Position numbers and translations under genes: made by a program. 64,000 bases of DNA, taken from the NCBI GenBank assembly GCA_023459335.1, contig JAEWUO010000028.1:124001-188000 (forward strand). The letters are read 5' to 3'. This DNA is from Bacillota bacterium (GTDB lineage: Bacteria > Bacillota > Clostridia > Christensenellales > CAG-138). Below the pieces are notes generated by a model, which was not told the origin of the DNA, searched no databases, and worked only from the letters and a program-made list of their open reading frames with translations. This document shows positions 49,511 to 58,281 of the stretch, one piece after another (position 1 is the first letter of the stretch; each line of letters starts with the position of its first letter).

Positions 49511-50575
49511 ATGCGCATTTTACTCATCAACCCCGGCGCAACTTCGACCAAAATAGCCGTTTACGAAGACGAAACGGAAGTATACGCGGAATCGATTTCC
49601 CACGCGCCGGAGGAACTGGCGGGGCTCCAGCACGTTGTCGACCAGCTCCCGCTTCGGGAAAGCCTGATACGCGCCGCACTCACACGCGCGGGTTATGCAA
49701 TCGGTTCTTTCGACGCGGTCTGCAGCCGGGGCGGCATCATCCGCCATATCCCGTCCGGCACATATCGAATCGACGACGCGGTGATCCGCGATATCTATGA
49801 TCCGCCGTTTGGCGAACACGCGTCCTCACTCGGCCCTGTGATTGCAAAATCGTTCGCGGACGAAGCGGACATCCCCGCGTTTCTGGTCGATCCGGTATCC
49901 GTAGACGAGATGCAGCCCGTCGCCCGCGTATCCGGCCTGAAGGGAATGGAACGGGAAAGCTTTTTTCACGCGCTCAACCAGAAAGCGGTCGCGCGGAAAG
50001 CCGCCGCGGATCTGGGCAAACCATATGAATCCCTGAACCTGATCGTCGCGCATATGGGCGGCGGCGTCTCCATCGCCGCGCACGAGAAAGGCCGCGTGGT
50101 GGACGTATATAACGTACGCGACGAGGGCAGCTTTTCCCTCGACCGCGCCGGCTCTCTTCCGGTCAACGCGGTGGTCAACCTCTGCTATTCCGGCGTAAGC
50201 CGTCAGGAACTCAAGCGCAGGCTCTCGTTTGAAAGCGGCGTGTTTTCCTATCTCGGCACGCGAGATTTTCGCGAGGTCGAGCGCAGGCATCTCGCCGGGG
50301 ACAAAGAAGCGTCCCTGATCTTCCACGCAATGGCGTATCAGCACGCAAAAGACATCGGTTCCATGGCGGCTGTTCTCCGGTTCAGCGTGGACGCGATTCT
50401 GCTCACCGGCGGCATCGCGTATTCGGACCGTTTCTGCGCGGAACTGACGGGGTACGTGGAAAAAATCGCACCCATCCTGCGCTATCCGGGCGAGGAAGAG
50501 ATGCGCGCGCTCGCGCTCGGCGCGCTGCGTATCCTGCGCGGCGAAGAGGCAAGGTCTTACGAAGCATCGATCTGA
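49511..50575 (+). CDS. buk: Butyrate kinase (or related acyl kinase)
   Basis: A 354-residue ASKHA-fold kinase. LLINPGATSTKIAVYEDE at the start, FDAVCSRGGIIRHIPSGTY, VAHMGGGVSIAAHEKG and LLTGGIAYS are the butyrate kinase landmarks. It converts acyl-phosphate and ADP to acid and ATP. In this operon it follows the oxidoreductase logic (see iorAB), so branched or aromatic acyl-phosphates are also plausible substrates. GGAGG is six bases before the ATG. Confidence 0.93.
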   Translation: MRILLINPGATSTKIAVYEDETEVYAESISHAPEELAGLQHVVDQLPLRESLIRAALTRAGYAIGSFDAVCSRGGIIRHIPSGTYRIDDAVIRDIYDPPFGEHASSLGPVIAKSFADEADIPAFLVDPVSVDEMQPVARVSGLKGMERESFFHALNQKAVARKAAADLGKPYESLNLIVAHMGGGVSIAAHEKGRVVDVYNVRDEGSFSLDRAGSLPVNAVVNLCYSGVSRQELKRRLSFESGVFSYLGTRDFREVERRHLAGDKEASLIFHAMAYQHAKDIGSMAAVLRFSVDAILLTGGIAYSDRFCAELTGYVEKIAPILRYPGEEEMRALALGALRILRGEEARSYEASI

Positions 50576-50619
50576 CACCCAGACAGTTTAAGATTATACC
50601 AAAGGAGCATCCCGCGAAT

Positions 50620-51525
50620 ATGAAGCATACCCTGAACGAATTTCTGGAACAGGCGAAAAACCTGAATTGCCGCGTCGCGGTCGCCAGCGCGCACGATGAA
50701 GAGGTGATCGAGGCGATCCTTTCCGCGCGGGAACGGGGCATCTGCACCGCGCTGCTCTTCGGCAAAGCGGCCGAAATCCGCGCCCTGCTTGCCGCCCGTC
50801 ACGCGGACGAAACGGGATTGACCATCGTGGAACCGGAGGACGGAAGCGACGAAGCCTGCGCGCGCGCGGCGGTGCAGGCCGTGGAATCCGGCGCGGCGGA
50901 CTATCTCATGAAAGGTATCCTGAATACGACGGTATTCCTTCGCGCGGTCGTACACTCCGGCCTGCTGACGGGCGGAATGCTTTCCCACGTGATGATATTT
51001 GAATTCCCGGCCTATCATAAACTGCTGTATCTGAGCGACGGGGCGATGAACCCCGCGCCAGATTTTGAACGGAAGCGCGTCATTCTTGAAAACGCCGCCC
51101 GGCTCCTTCAATTGATCGGATACCGTGCCATCAACGCGGCATGCATCAGCGGCAGCGAGGTGGTCAGCGAGAAAATTCCCTCGACGACGGACGCGAAGGC
51201 GCTGAGCGAGCTCGACTGGTCGAAGTACAACATGAATGTGTTCGGCCCCGCCGCGCTCGACCTTGCCATCAGCAAGGAATCCTGCGCGCACAAGAAATAT
51301 ACCGCCCCCGGCGCGGGCGACGCGGATCTGTTGATCATGCCGAACTATGAAACGGGCAACGCTCTCGGAAAATCCCTCACCTACTTTGCGCAAGCGCGCA
51401 CGGCGGGTATCGTCATGGGCGCGCGCTGCCCGATCGTTCTCGTCTCGCGCGCGGACCCCGCGGACGCAAAGCTCACTTCCCTCGCGCTCGGCGCCATCGC
51501 GGTGCACGGAGGAAAAAACGCATGA
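50620..51525 (+). CDS. ptb: Phosphate butyryltransferase
   Basis: A 301-residue PTA/PTB-family enzyme: ADYLMKGILNTTVFLRAVV, LLTGGMLSHVMIFE and LSDGAMNPAPDFE near the middle, AGDADLLIMPNYETGNALGKSL towards the end (quoted in part). It exchanges CoA for phosphate on an acyl-CoA, feeding the kinase upstream. The stop overlaps the iorA start (ATGA). Confidence 0.93.
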   Translation: MKHTLNEFLEQAKNLNCRVAVASAHDEEVIEAILSARERGICTALLFGKAAEIRALLAARHADETGLTIVEPEDGSDEACARAAVQAVESGAADYLMKGILNTTVFLRAVVHSGLLTGGMLSHVMIFEFPAYHKLLYLSDGAMNPAPDFERKRVILENAARLLQLIGYRAINAACISGSEVVSEKIPSTTDAKALSELDWSKYNMNVFGPAALDLAISKESCAHKKYTAPGAGDADLLIMPNYETGNALGKSLTYFAQARTAGIVMGARCPIVLVSRADPADAKLTSLALGAIAVHGGKNA

Positions 51526-53300
51526 GCGATTCTTCACGACAGCTCCTGACCGGCAACGAAGCCATCGCGCGCGGCGCGTATGAAGCGGGCGTAACCGTCT
51601 GCTCCGCCTACCCCGGCACGCCGAGCACGGAGATCTTTGAAAATCTCGAGCAGTATAAGGATGTGCTGTACGCGGAATGGGCGCCGAACGAAAAGGTCGC
51701 CACAGAGGTCGCGTACGGCGCCTGCATCGCAAACGCGCGCTCGCTGACCGCGATGAAGCACGTCGGCCTCAACGTGGCGGCGGATCTCGTCTTTACCGCG
51801 GCGTATAACGGCGTCGGCGCGGGATTCGTCATCGTTACGGCGGACGATCCTTCCATGCACTCCTCGCAAAACGAGCAGGACAACCGCCGGTACGCGCAAT
51901 TTGCCAAGATCCCGCTGATCGAACCCAGCGATTCGCAGGAGTGCAAAGATTTCATGAAAGAGGCCTATGCGGTATCGGAGCGCTTCGACGCGCCGGTGCT
52001 GTTTCGCGTGACCACGCGCATCAGCCACAGTAAAAGCCTCGTCTCCCTCGGCGAGCGGGAAGAACAGGCGGCCGCGCGGTATGTGCGCAACATCCCCAAG
52101 TTCGTCTGCACGCCAGCGTTTGCGCATCAGCACCGCCCGCAGCTGGAGGAAAAGCTCAAAGCGCTGGAAGCATACGCCAATACGAGCCCGCTTAACCGCA
52201 TGGAGCTGAACGGCGGGAAGATCGGCGTCGTAACCGCCTCCATCTCTTACCAGTACGCCAAGGAAGTCTTTCCGGAGGACACGTCGTTCCTCAAGCTCGG
52301 CTTTACCTGGCCGCTGCCGATGGATCTGGTGCGCGACTTCGCATCCCGCGTGGAAACGCTCTATGTCGTCGAGGAGCTGGAACCCTTCATGGAAGAGCAG
52401 CTCAAGGCCGCGGGAATCGCGTGCTATGGCAAGAGCCATATTCCGGATATGTTCGAACTCAACCCCGAAATCGTGCGCCGCAGCGTCCTCGGGCAGGAAC
52501 CCGAAACGGCGGAACTGGATGTGAAGATGGTCTCGCGTCCTCCGGCCCTCTGCCCCGGCTGCCCGCACCGAGGATTCTTCTACGTGCTCAGCAAGCACAA
52601 GGATTTCGTGATCACAGGCGATATCGGCTGCTATACGCTCGGCCATGCCGCGCCGCTCGCCGCGATGGACACCTGCGCCTGCATGGGCGGCGGGTTCTCG
52701 CTCGGCATGGGGATGGCCAAAGCGTTTTCGATGCAGGGCGTAACGGACAGGAAGATCTTCGGCGTGGTCGGAGATTCCACATTTTTCCACAGCGGGCTGA
52801 CGGGCGCCGTTGAAATCCTTTATAATAAAGGAAATATGATCCCGTGCGTCCTCGACAACTCGATCACCGGCATGACGGGGCATCAGGATAATCCCGGCAC
52901 CGGATTTACGCTGAACGGCGAAATCGCCACGAAAATTTCAATCGAGGAAGTCCTGAAAAGCTTCGGCTACGGTAATGTCATCGTGGTCGATCCGCAGGAT
53001 ATCAAGGCGATGGAGCAGGCGGTCGCAGACGCTCTCGCGAGCGAAGTCCCGGCGGCGATCATCGCGCGAAGACCGTGCCTTTTGATCAAGCGCATGAAGC
53101 ACGACATCGGCAAGTGCGTGGTGGACCGCGACAAGTGCCGCGGATGCAAACTCTGCCTCAAGGTCGCCTGCCCCGCCATCCACATGCGCGACGGCAAAGC
53201 CGAAACCGACATGACGCTCTGCGTCGGCTGCAAGGTCTGCGCGCAGGCATGCCCGTTCGGAGCGATTTCCCGCGTCGGCGAAGCGCAGAAGGGAGAATGA
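51522..53300 (+). CDS. iorA: Indolepyruvate:ferredoxin oxidoreductase, alpha subunit
   Basis: A 592-residue enzyme. The N-terminal pyrimidine-binding domain (LLTGNEAIARGAYEAGV, SAYPGTPSTEI) is followed by the TPP-binding part (GDIGCYTLG, GDSTFFHSGLTG, NSITGMTGHQDNPGTG) and a C-terminal 2x4Fe-4S domain (CRGCKLCLKVACP, CVGCKVCAQACP). It decarboxylates aryl pyruvates to aryl-acetyl-CoA and reduces ferredoxin. Full length. Confidence 0.96.
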   Translation: MSDSSRQLLTGNEAIARGAYEAGVTVCSAYPGTPSTEIFENLEQYKDVLYAEWAPNEKVATEVAYGACIANARSLTAMKHVGLNVAADLVFTAAYNGVGAGFVIVTADDPSMHSSQNEQDNRRYAQFAKIPLIEPSDSQECKDFMKEAYAVSERFDAPVLFRVTTRISHSKSLVSLGEREEQAAARYVRNIPKFVCTPAFAHQHRPQLEEKLKALEAYANTSPLNRMELNGGKIGVVTASISYQYAKEVFPEDTSFLKLGFTWPLPMDLVRDFASRVETLYVVEELEPFMEEQLKAAGIACYGKSHIPDMFELNPEIVRRSVLGQEPETAELDVKMVSRPPALCPGCPHRGFFYVLSKHKDFVITGDIGCYTLGHAAPLAAMDTCACMGGGFSLGMGMAKAFSMQGVTDRKIFGVVGDSTFFHSGLTGAVEILYNKGNMIPCVLDNSITGMTGHQDNPGTGFTLNGEIATKISIEEVLKSFGYGNVIVVDPQDIKAMEQAVADALASEVPAAIIARRPCLLIKRMKHDIGKCVVDRDKCRGCKLCLKVACPAIHMRDGKAETDMTLCVGCKVCAQACPFGAISRVGEAQKGE

Positions 53301-53302
53301 GC

Positions 53303-53887
53303 ATGGCGCAGAAAAACGGTAAAAGCATCCTCATCTGCGGCGTCGGCGGCCAGGGCACAATCCTGATGAGCAAAACCCTCACGGCGGGTCTTATTCAGGC
53401 GGGTTACGACGTGAAGATGAGCGAAGTGCACGGCATGGCGCAGCGCGGCGGATCCGTCTCCACTCAGGTGCGCTACGGGGAAAAGGTCTATTCGCCCATC
53501 ATTGGGCGAGGCGAAGCGGACGTACTCGTCGCGTTTGAAAAACTGGAAGCGGTACGTTATTCCGATCTGTTAAAGCCCGGCGGCACCGCGCTGGTCAACG
53601 ACTACGAAGTCATGCCTCTGCCGGTTTGCAGCGGAGCCGCGGAATATCCGCAGAATATTTATGAAGAGATGAGCCGGGCGTTCGACCTGCGCGTCATTCC
53701 GGCGAGCACGATCGCAAAATCGCTCGGCAACATCCGCTGCACCAATATCGTACTGCTGGGCGCGTTGGTCAAAGCGTTTCATCTGGAGGCGATCGACTGG
53801 AACGCCGCGCTGACAGAATCCGTTCCCCCGAAAGTGCTCGCGCTCAATCTCTCCGCGTTTGAGGCGGGATACCGATTCGAAAGCTGA
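53303..53887 (+). CDS. iorB: Indolepyruvate:ferredoxin oxidoreductase, beta subunit
   Basis: A 194-residue gamma-type 2-oxoacid oxidoreductase subunit: SILICGVGGQGTILMSK, VKMSEVHGMAQRGGSV and GEADVLVAFEKLEAVR. The ATG at 53303 has AAGGGAG seven bases upstream; another in-frame ATG (53297) overlaps the iorA stop and lies too near that site. It partners IorA. Confidence 0.95.
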   Translation: MAQKNGKSILICGVGGQGTILMSKTLTAGLIQAGYDVKMSEVHGMAQRGGSVSTQVRYGEKVYSPIIGRGEADVLVAFEKLEAVRYSDLLKPGGTALVNDYEVMPLPVCSGAAEYPQNIYEEMSRAFDLRVIPASTIAKSLGNIRCTNIVLLGALVKAFHLEAIDWNAALTESVPPKVLALNLSAFEAGYRFES

Positions 53888-53943
53888 AAGCCGTTTCTGA
53901 TTTTCCGCCCCGTTTACGGGGACTTCCCGGGAGGCTCACATTT

Positions 53944-55140
53944 ATGGTTTCCAAAGAAATGCTCCATCTGGGGCGCGTGCGCTCCGCCATCCGCGAACTT
54001 TTCGAGTTCGGGCGCAAGCGCGCCAGCGAAGTCGGCGCGGAAAATGTCTACGATTTTTCGCTCGGCAACCCTTCCGTACCGCCACCGGAGCTGTTCACGC
54101 GGGAGATGATCCGGCTGCTGAACGAAAGCGACCCGTCCGCGCTGCACGGCTACACAAGCGCGCCGGGGGCGAATGAGACGCGGGACGCAATCGCGGAAAA
54201 CCTCAACCGCCGCTTCGGAACGTCGTTTACTCGGCGAAACCTTTATATGACCTGCGGTGCGGCAGCCGCGCTGACCTCCATCCTCCGGGCGCTGACAATC
54301 GATTCCGATACCGAATTTATTGCCATTGCGCCATATTTTCCGGAGTACGGCTGCTTTGCCGGCACCGCCGGCGGAAAGCTCGTGGTCGTGCCGCCGGATA
54401 TGGAAAAGTTTCAGATCGATTTTTCCGCGCTCGAGGCGGCGATCAACGCGCATACGCAAGCCGTGATCATCAATTCGCCGAACAATCCCTCCGGCGTCGT
54501 CTACTCCGAGGAGACGATCCGGCAGCTTAGCGCGCTCCTGCGCAGAAAAAGCGGAGAGTTGCGGCGGCCGGTCTATCTGGTTTCGGACGAACCCTACCGC
54601 GAACTGAATTATACGAACCAGCCCGTGCCGTTCGTCACACACTTTTACGACGCTTCGATCCTCTCGTACTCGTATTCCAAGAGCCTGTCGCTCCCGGGCG
54701 ACCGCATCGGCTACGTATTGATCGGAAACGAGATGCCGGATTTCGACGACGTTTACGACGCGATCGCGGGCAGCGCGCGCATACAGGGTTACGTCTGCGC
54801 GCCTTCTTTTTTACAGAAAACCGTCGCCTATGCCGCCAACGCAAACCTGATGCCGGATTTGACCAGTTATCGTAAAAACCGCGACGCGCTGTACGAGGGG
54901 CTCTCCGCGTTCGGATACCGCTGTATGCCGCCGGACGGGGCATTTTATCTCTTTCTAGAGGCGCCCGGCGGTGACGGGGACGCGTTCGCGGAAGCGGCGA
55001 AATCCGAAGATATTCTCATTGTCTCCGGCCGCAGTTTCGGCTGCCCGTCGCATGTACGCATCGCTTACTGCGTGGCATACGACACCATCGTAAACGCACT
55101 GCCCGGGTTCGGGCGGCTCTATCAACGGTTTTGTAAATAA
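53944..55140 (+). CDS. PLP-dependent aminotransferase (AspC-like, fold I)
   Basis: A 398-residue class I/II aminotransferase: SLGNPSVPPPE, GYTSAPGANETRDAIA, NSPNNPSGVVYS, VSDEPYRELNY and the PLP lysine in SYSKSLSLPGDRIGY. It would convert an amino acid, probably aromatic, to its 2-oxo acid. Its place at the end of buk-ptb-iorAB completes the pathway from amino acid to acid. GGGAGG lies nine bases before the ATG. A CCCCGTTTACGGGG hairpin sits in the gap before it. Confidence 0.92.
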   Translation: MVSKEMLHLGRVRSAIRELFEFGRKRASEVGAENVYDFSLGNPSVPPPELFTREMIRLLNESDPSALHGYTSAPGANETRDAIAENLNRRFGTSFTRRNLYMTCGAAAALTSILRALTIDSDTEFIAIAPYFPEYGCFAGTAGGKLVVVPPDMEKFQIDFSALEAAINAHTQAVIINSPNNPSGVVYSEETIRQLSALLRRKSGELRRPVYLVSDEPYRELNYTNQPVPFVTHFYDASILSYSYSKSLSLPGDRIGYVLIGNEMPDFDDVYDAIAGSARIQGYVCAPSFLQKTVAYAANANLMPDLTSYRKNRDALYEGLSAFGYRCMPPDGAFYLFLEAPGGDGDAFAEAAKSEDILIVSGRSFGCPSHVRIAYCVAYDTIVNALPGFGRLYQRFCK

Positions 55141-55157
55141 CGATCGGCACATAAAAC

Positions 55158-55195
55158 AACGCCGCGGATCTTCCACGGCGTTGCTTCTTTTTTTT
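55158..55195. terminator. Terminator between aminotransferase and tupC
   Basis: AACGCCG, eleven-base loop, CGGCGTT, then GCTTCTTTTTTTT. Confidence 0.8.
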
Positions 55196-55872
55196 CAGAT
55201 ATTCCAGTGCCGTAAAAACAGCTTCGTGCTCTCGGCCTGAGGGTGTTTCAATACCCGTTCCGTATCCCCCAGTTCTCCGATTTTGCCTGCATCCAGCGCG
55301 AGCGTACGCGACGACAGCCTCAGCGCCTGCGCGGGCGCATGGGAGGAAAACACAAGCGCGCAGCCCGTCTCTTCGGTATAATCCGCCAGCGTCCGCTCAA
55401 TCCGTTCGATGGCGGAGATATCCGCGCTGGCGGTCGGTTCGTCCAGCAGCAGAAGACGGCGCGGACGGGCGATGACCCGCGCGAGCGCCATGCGCTGCGC
55501 CTCGCCGCCCGAAAGGCGGCTCGCGCGCGCCGCGGCGAGATGGAGCAGCCCCACGCGTTCCAGCGCGCTGTGCGCCAGGCGCGCTTTCTCCCTCTCCCCG
55601 TCCAGCGCGAGTTCGACGTTTTTTAGCACACTCAGATCAAAGGCATGCGGTTTCTGCGGCATGTATCCGATTTCTCCCCGTTTCAGTCCGTTCCGCCCGA
55701 CTTCCCCTTCGTCCGGCCAGATCGTCCCCGCGAGCAGACGCAGCAGCGTGCTCTTGCCGGAGCCGTTCGGCCCAATGAGTGCGAGCTTTTCCCCCGCGCC
55801 GATCGATAACGCGGGAATGTCGAGCGCGCAGCGCGCACCGTAAAATTTTTTCACATTGATCAGTTCGATCAT
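55195..55872 (-). CDS. tupC: Tungstate ABC transporter ATPase
   Basis: A 225-residue ATPase: Walker A GPNGSGKSTL, Q-loop GYMPQKP, signature SRLSGGEAQRMALARV, Walker B LLLLDEPTAS, switch FSSH. It overlaps tupB by ATGA. Lacks the TOBE domain of ModC, as expected for TupC. Confidence 0.9.
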   Translation of the reverse strand: MIELINVKKFYGARCALDIPALSIGAGEKLALIGPNGSGKSTLLRLLAGTIWPDEGEVGRNGLKRGEIGYMPQKPHAFDLSVLKNVELALDGEREKARLAHSALERVGLLHLAAARASRLSGGEAQRMALARVIARPRRLLLLDEPTASADISAIERIERTLADYTEETGCALVFSSHAPAQALRLSSRTLALDAGKIGELGDTERVLKHPQAESTKLFLRHWNI

Positions 55873-56555
55873 ATTGCGGCGTTCCTTTGCAGCAGGTGCG
55901 CCAGCACGTTGACGAGCAGAGAAATAAATAGCAGAAGAACCCCCAGCGCGAGCGCGTACTGAAAGTCCCCGATGTTCGTATACATCATGATCGCGGTGGT
56001 CATCACGTTTGTTTTATACGCGATCGCCCCGCCGACCATGGACACCGCGCCGACCTCAGCCATCGCCCGTCCGAAACCAAGCAGATAAGTGGAGACGAGC
56101 GCGTACTTGCTCTCGTTGAGCGTCAGAAGAAACGTTTTTCCGCGGCTGAGCCCCAGCCCGCGCGCGGACTCGCGGATCTCGCCGACAAGCGGCGAAAGCG
56201 CGGTCTCCATGCTTCCGGCTGCGACTGGCGTGATCAGTATTACCTGAGCCACGATCATGCCCGTAATCGTAAAGAGCAGCTTCAGACCGCGCAGGGGGCC
56301 TACGCCGGAAAACAGCAGATAGCATAAAAGCCCGCATACCACCGGCGGCAGCCCCATCAGCGTGCGGTTTATGACGATGAGCGTCCGCCGTCCGGGAAAT
56401 CGCGCGCTGGCGAGAAAAACGCCGTACGGCGCCCCGAGAAGGAGCGCCGCACAGGAGCTCAAGATCGTCATCTTGAGCGTTACGACAATGATGCTGGTTA
56501 AGAGCGCGTCGCCCGAAACAAGCAGACGAAACGCGCGCTCCAATGCGCCGCCCAC
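55869..56555 (-). CDS. tupB: Tungstate ABC transporter permease
   Basis: A 228-residue permease with six helices. The EAA-type loop GEIRESARGLGLSRGKTF and YLLGFGRAMAEVGAVSMVGG are typical of TupB/WtpB. The start is GTG at 56555, seven bases after the tupA stop and buried in an 8-bp inverted repeat (56553-56574), which may limit its translation. Confidence 0.92.
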   Translation of the reverse strand: MGGALERAFRLLVSGDALLTSIIVVTLKMTILSSCAALLLGAPYGVFLASARFPGRRTLIVINRTLMGLPPVVCGLLCYLLFSGVGPLRGLKLLFTITGMIVAQVILITPVAAGSMETALSPLVGEIRESARGLGLSRGKTFLLTLNESKYALVSTYLLGFGRAMAEVGAVSMVGGAIAYKTNVMTTAIMMYTNIGDFQYALALGVLLLFISLLVNVLAHLLQRNAAI

Positions 56556-56574
56556 GGTGGATCAGCCCACCGTG
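56553..56574 (-). other. Hairpin between tupA and tupB covering the tupB start codon
   Basis: CACGGTGG-ATCAGC-CCACCGTG, a perfect 8-bp stem with a six-base loop. It includes the tupA stop codon in the loop region and the tupB GTG in the stem. No T-run, so not a plain terminator. Confidence 0.75.
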
Positions 56575-57605
56575 CCGCCGTTTGCCGAAAAGGCGAGGAA
56601 GGTTGCCTTATCCGAGAGGATGTAGGCGTCCATCTCGTTCGCCATGGTCAGGCAAACGCCCATGCCCGCATTGCTGGAAAGATACCACTCGCTGTAGGCG
56701 TCGATGCTCGCCGGATCCGTTGTTATGCCAAGCGATTCCGGCCAGAGAGAGACTTCCTTCGTGTGGGTTCCGCTCTTGTCCCCGCGCGAGACGAACGGGA
56801 ACTTACCCTCCGCGATGCGCGCAAACGCTTCCTTCACGCCGCCCGCTTCGGCGCACTTCGCGGGATCGTCCTTCGGCCCCACCAGCACGAAGTAGTTATA
56901 CATAAACGTCAGCCGCTCGCTCTGGTAGCCGTCGAGCAGTTTCGCGTATCCGTCCGTGACAAACGTTTCTTCCTGAGACTTGCTGTGCACAACGATGAGA
57001 TCCGCGTTCCCCATCGTCGCGGCGGCAATGGCTTTGCCGGTTCCGGCGGAGGAAACCTCCACCGTATAACCGTATTTGGTTTCGAATGCCGGCAGCAGAT
57101 AGGCTAGAAGTCCGCTGTCGTTGACCGATGTGGTCGTGGAGAGCCGGATGGTCTTCGTCGCATCCGTCGCCTGCGGAATCTCCGCCGCGGAGACGGGCTT
57201 GTCCGCTGTCAGCGTAAAGAGCGCCTCGCCGTACTGTGCAACGCCGTAGCTGGAAATCAACTGCGCCGCTTCTTCGCTCATCAGCCAGTCCACGAGCGCC
57301 TTTGCACCGACGGTGTTGATCGCGACGCCCGCGACCGCTTTTCCGTCCGCATCCTTAAACGGGGCGGCGTCGTTGACCGCGATGACCGTGTAGTTGTTGA
57401 TCATATCGTCGTCCTGCTCCAGCAGGATTTTGATGCCGAGACCGTCTCCGGAAGGCGTCTCTGCGGGAACAGCGGTTTCGTCCGCGCTGATGCTGATGGG
57501 GGTCGTTTCCGGCGCGGGCGTCGCCGTCTCGATCGGTTTTGCGCAGCCGACGGAGGCAAATATGAGCAGGATCGATAAAGCGACGTAGCAAATGCGTTTG
57601 ATCAT
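56562..57605 (-). CDS. tupA: Tungstate-binding lipoprotein TupA, circularly permuted order
   Basis: A 347-residue lipoprotein (signal to SVGC, Cys21; Thr/Pro-rich linker 22-53). The core RLSTTTSVNDSGLL, SAGTGKAI, MYNYFVLVGP, FVSRGDKSGTHTKE is TupA, but begins only at residue 153 and stops at DKATFLAFSANGG. The usual C-terminal block (ILLEQDDDMINNYTVIAVN, ALVDWLMSEEAAQLISSYG, GEALF) lies instead at residues 58-130, before the core. The start at 57605 has AAGGGAG nine bases upstream. A substrate-binding role for tungstate is retained by context with tupBC. Confidence 0.9.
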   Translation of the reverse strand: MIKRICYVALSILLIFASVGCAKPIETATPAPETTPISISADETAVPAETPSGDGLGIKILLEQDDDMINNYTVIAVNDAAPFKDADGKAVAGVAINTVGAKALVDWLMSEEAAQLISSYGVAQYGEALFTLTADKPVSAAEIPQATDATKTIRLSTTTSVNDSGLLAYLLPAFETKYGYTVEVSSAGTGKAIAAATMGNADLIVVHSKSQEETFVTDGYAKLLDGYQSERLTFMYNYFVLVGPKDDPAKCAEAGGVKEAFARIAEGKFPFVSRGDKSGTHTKEVSLWPESLGITTDPASIDAYSEWYLSSNAGMGVCLTMANEMDAYILSDKATFLAFSANGGTVG

Positions 57606-57626
57606 GATATTATTCTCCCTTTTGAA

Positions 57627-57777
57627 CAAGGAAAATCTCGCGACCCCGCGCTTGCTCCGCCGCCGATTTTGGGATGAATCCCCTTTGCAAACATGGCAGG
57701 CGCGCCCGTTACCAGCCGCACCCATCGGTCGGCGCGACCCCCTAACAGAGGCCGCGCGGACTCGGAGATTTTCCTTG
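57627..57777 (-). promoter_or_regulatory. Structured leader RNA of tupABC, possible Moco/tungsten-cofactor riboswitch
   Basis: On the minus strand CAAGGAAAATCTC (57765-57777) pairs perfectly with GAGATTTTCCTTG (57627-57639), closing a 125-base GC-rich interior. Inside: CCGaCCGAT pairs with ATCGGCGG; GGTGCG pairs with CGCGCC around CTG-GTAA-CGG (a GNRA tetraloop); and GGGA-TTCA-TCCC. The ribosome site of tupA lies just after the closing stem. Moco-family RNAs are known upstream of molybdate/tungstate transporters and contain a GNRA loop, so this is the favoured class, but I cannot match the consensus base by base. Confidence 0.62.
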
Positions 57778-57810
57778 CTTATTCAGTTTTTCAGGCTTTC
57801 GTCTGAATTT

Positions 57811-58263
57811 TTATTCTTTCAGAAGCGACTCCACAAAAGAAACCGCTCCCGCAAGATCTTTTTCATTCGGCCGACTCTTGGCAATGCCGCCGATCATCTT
57901 GAACGGGCCGTAGGTGTCGAATCCACGGCAATCCCAGCCGCCCGCCACTTCCGCGCCTTTCATGCGAAGTTTCTCCTGTATATTCCGTCCGAACTCCCCG
58001 TTCGGCGCGCCGTGCGTACAGAGCGTGAAGCAGCGTTTTCCGCTTAGGCCTTCGAGCGAGTCGATGAATCTTTCGACCGGCTTGCCGAACTCGGAAAAGT
58101 ATACGCCGGACGCAAAGCCGATCAGATCGTAGTCGCGCAGATCGACTTCCTCCCGCACGGGAACGGAGACGACGCGCACCGGCAGCGCGGCAGAAACCGC
58201 CTCCGCGACCTTAAGCGTGTTATTGTGGTGATAAGAATAACAGAACAAAACCGCTTTTTTCAC
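57811..58263 (-). CDS. Flavodoxin family protein
   Basis: A 150-residue protein: FCYSYHHNNTLKVAEAV is the FMN phosphate-binding loop variant (normally SxTGNT), GFASGVYFSEFGKP and CTHGAPNGEFG the isoalloxazine-side loops. Such short proteins carry electrons or act as flavodoxin-like reductases. It follows the bis-heme membrane protein gene by 18 bases and is probably co-transcribed. Confidence 0.88.
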   Translation of the reverse strand: MKKAVLFCYSYHHNNTLKVAEAVSAALPVRVVSVPVREEVDLRDYDLIGFASGVYFSEFGKPVERFIDSLEGLSGKRCFTLCTHGAPNGEFGRNIQEKLRMKGAEVAGGWDCRGFDTYGPFKMIGGIAKSRPNEKDLAGAVSFVESLLKE

Positions 58264-58281
58264 AAATACTCTCTCTGATTT

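Noticed and set aside
51534..52883. 449-residue minus-strand frame
   Set aside because: Antisense of iorA; no recognisable motif and no ribosome site.
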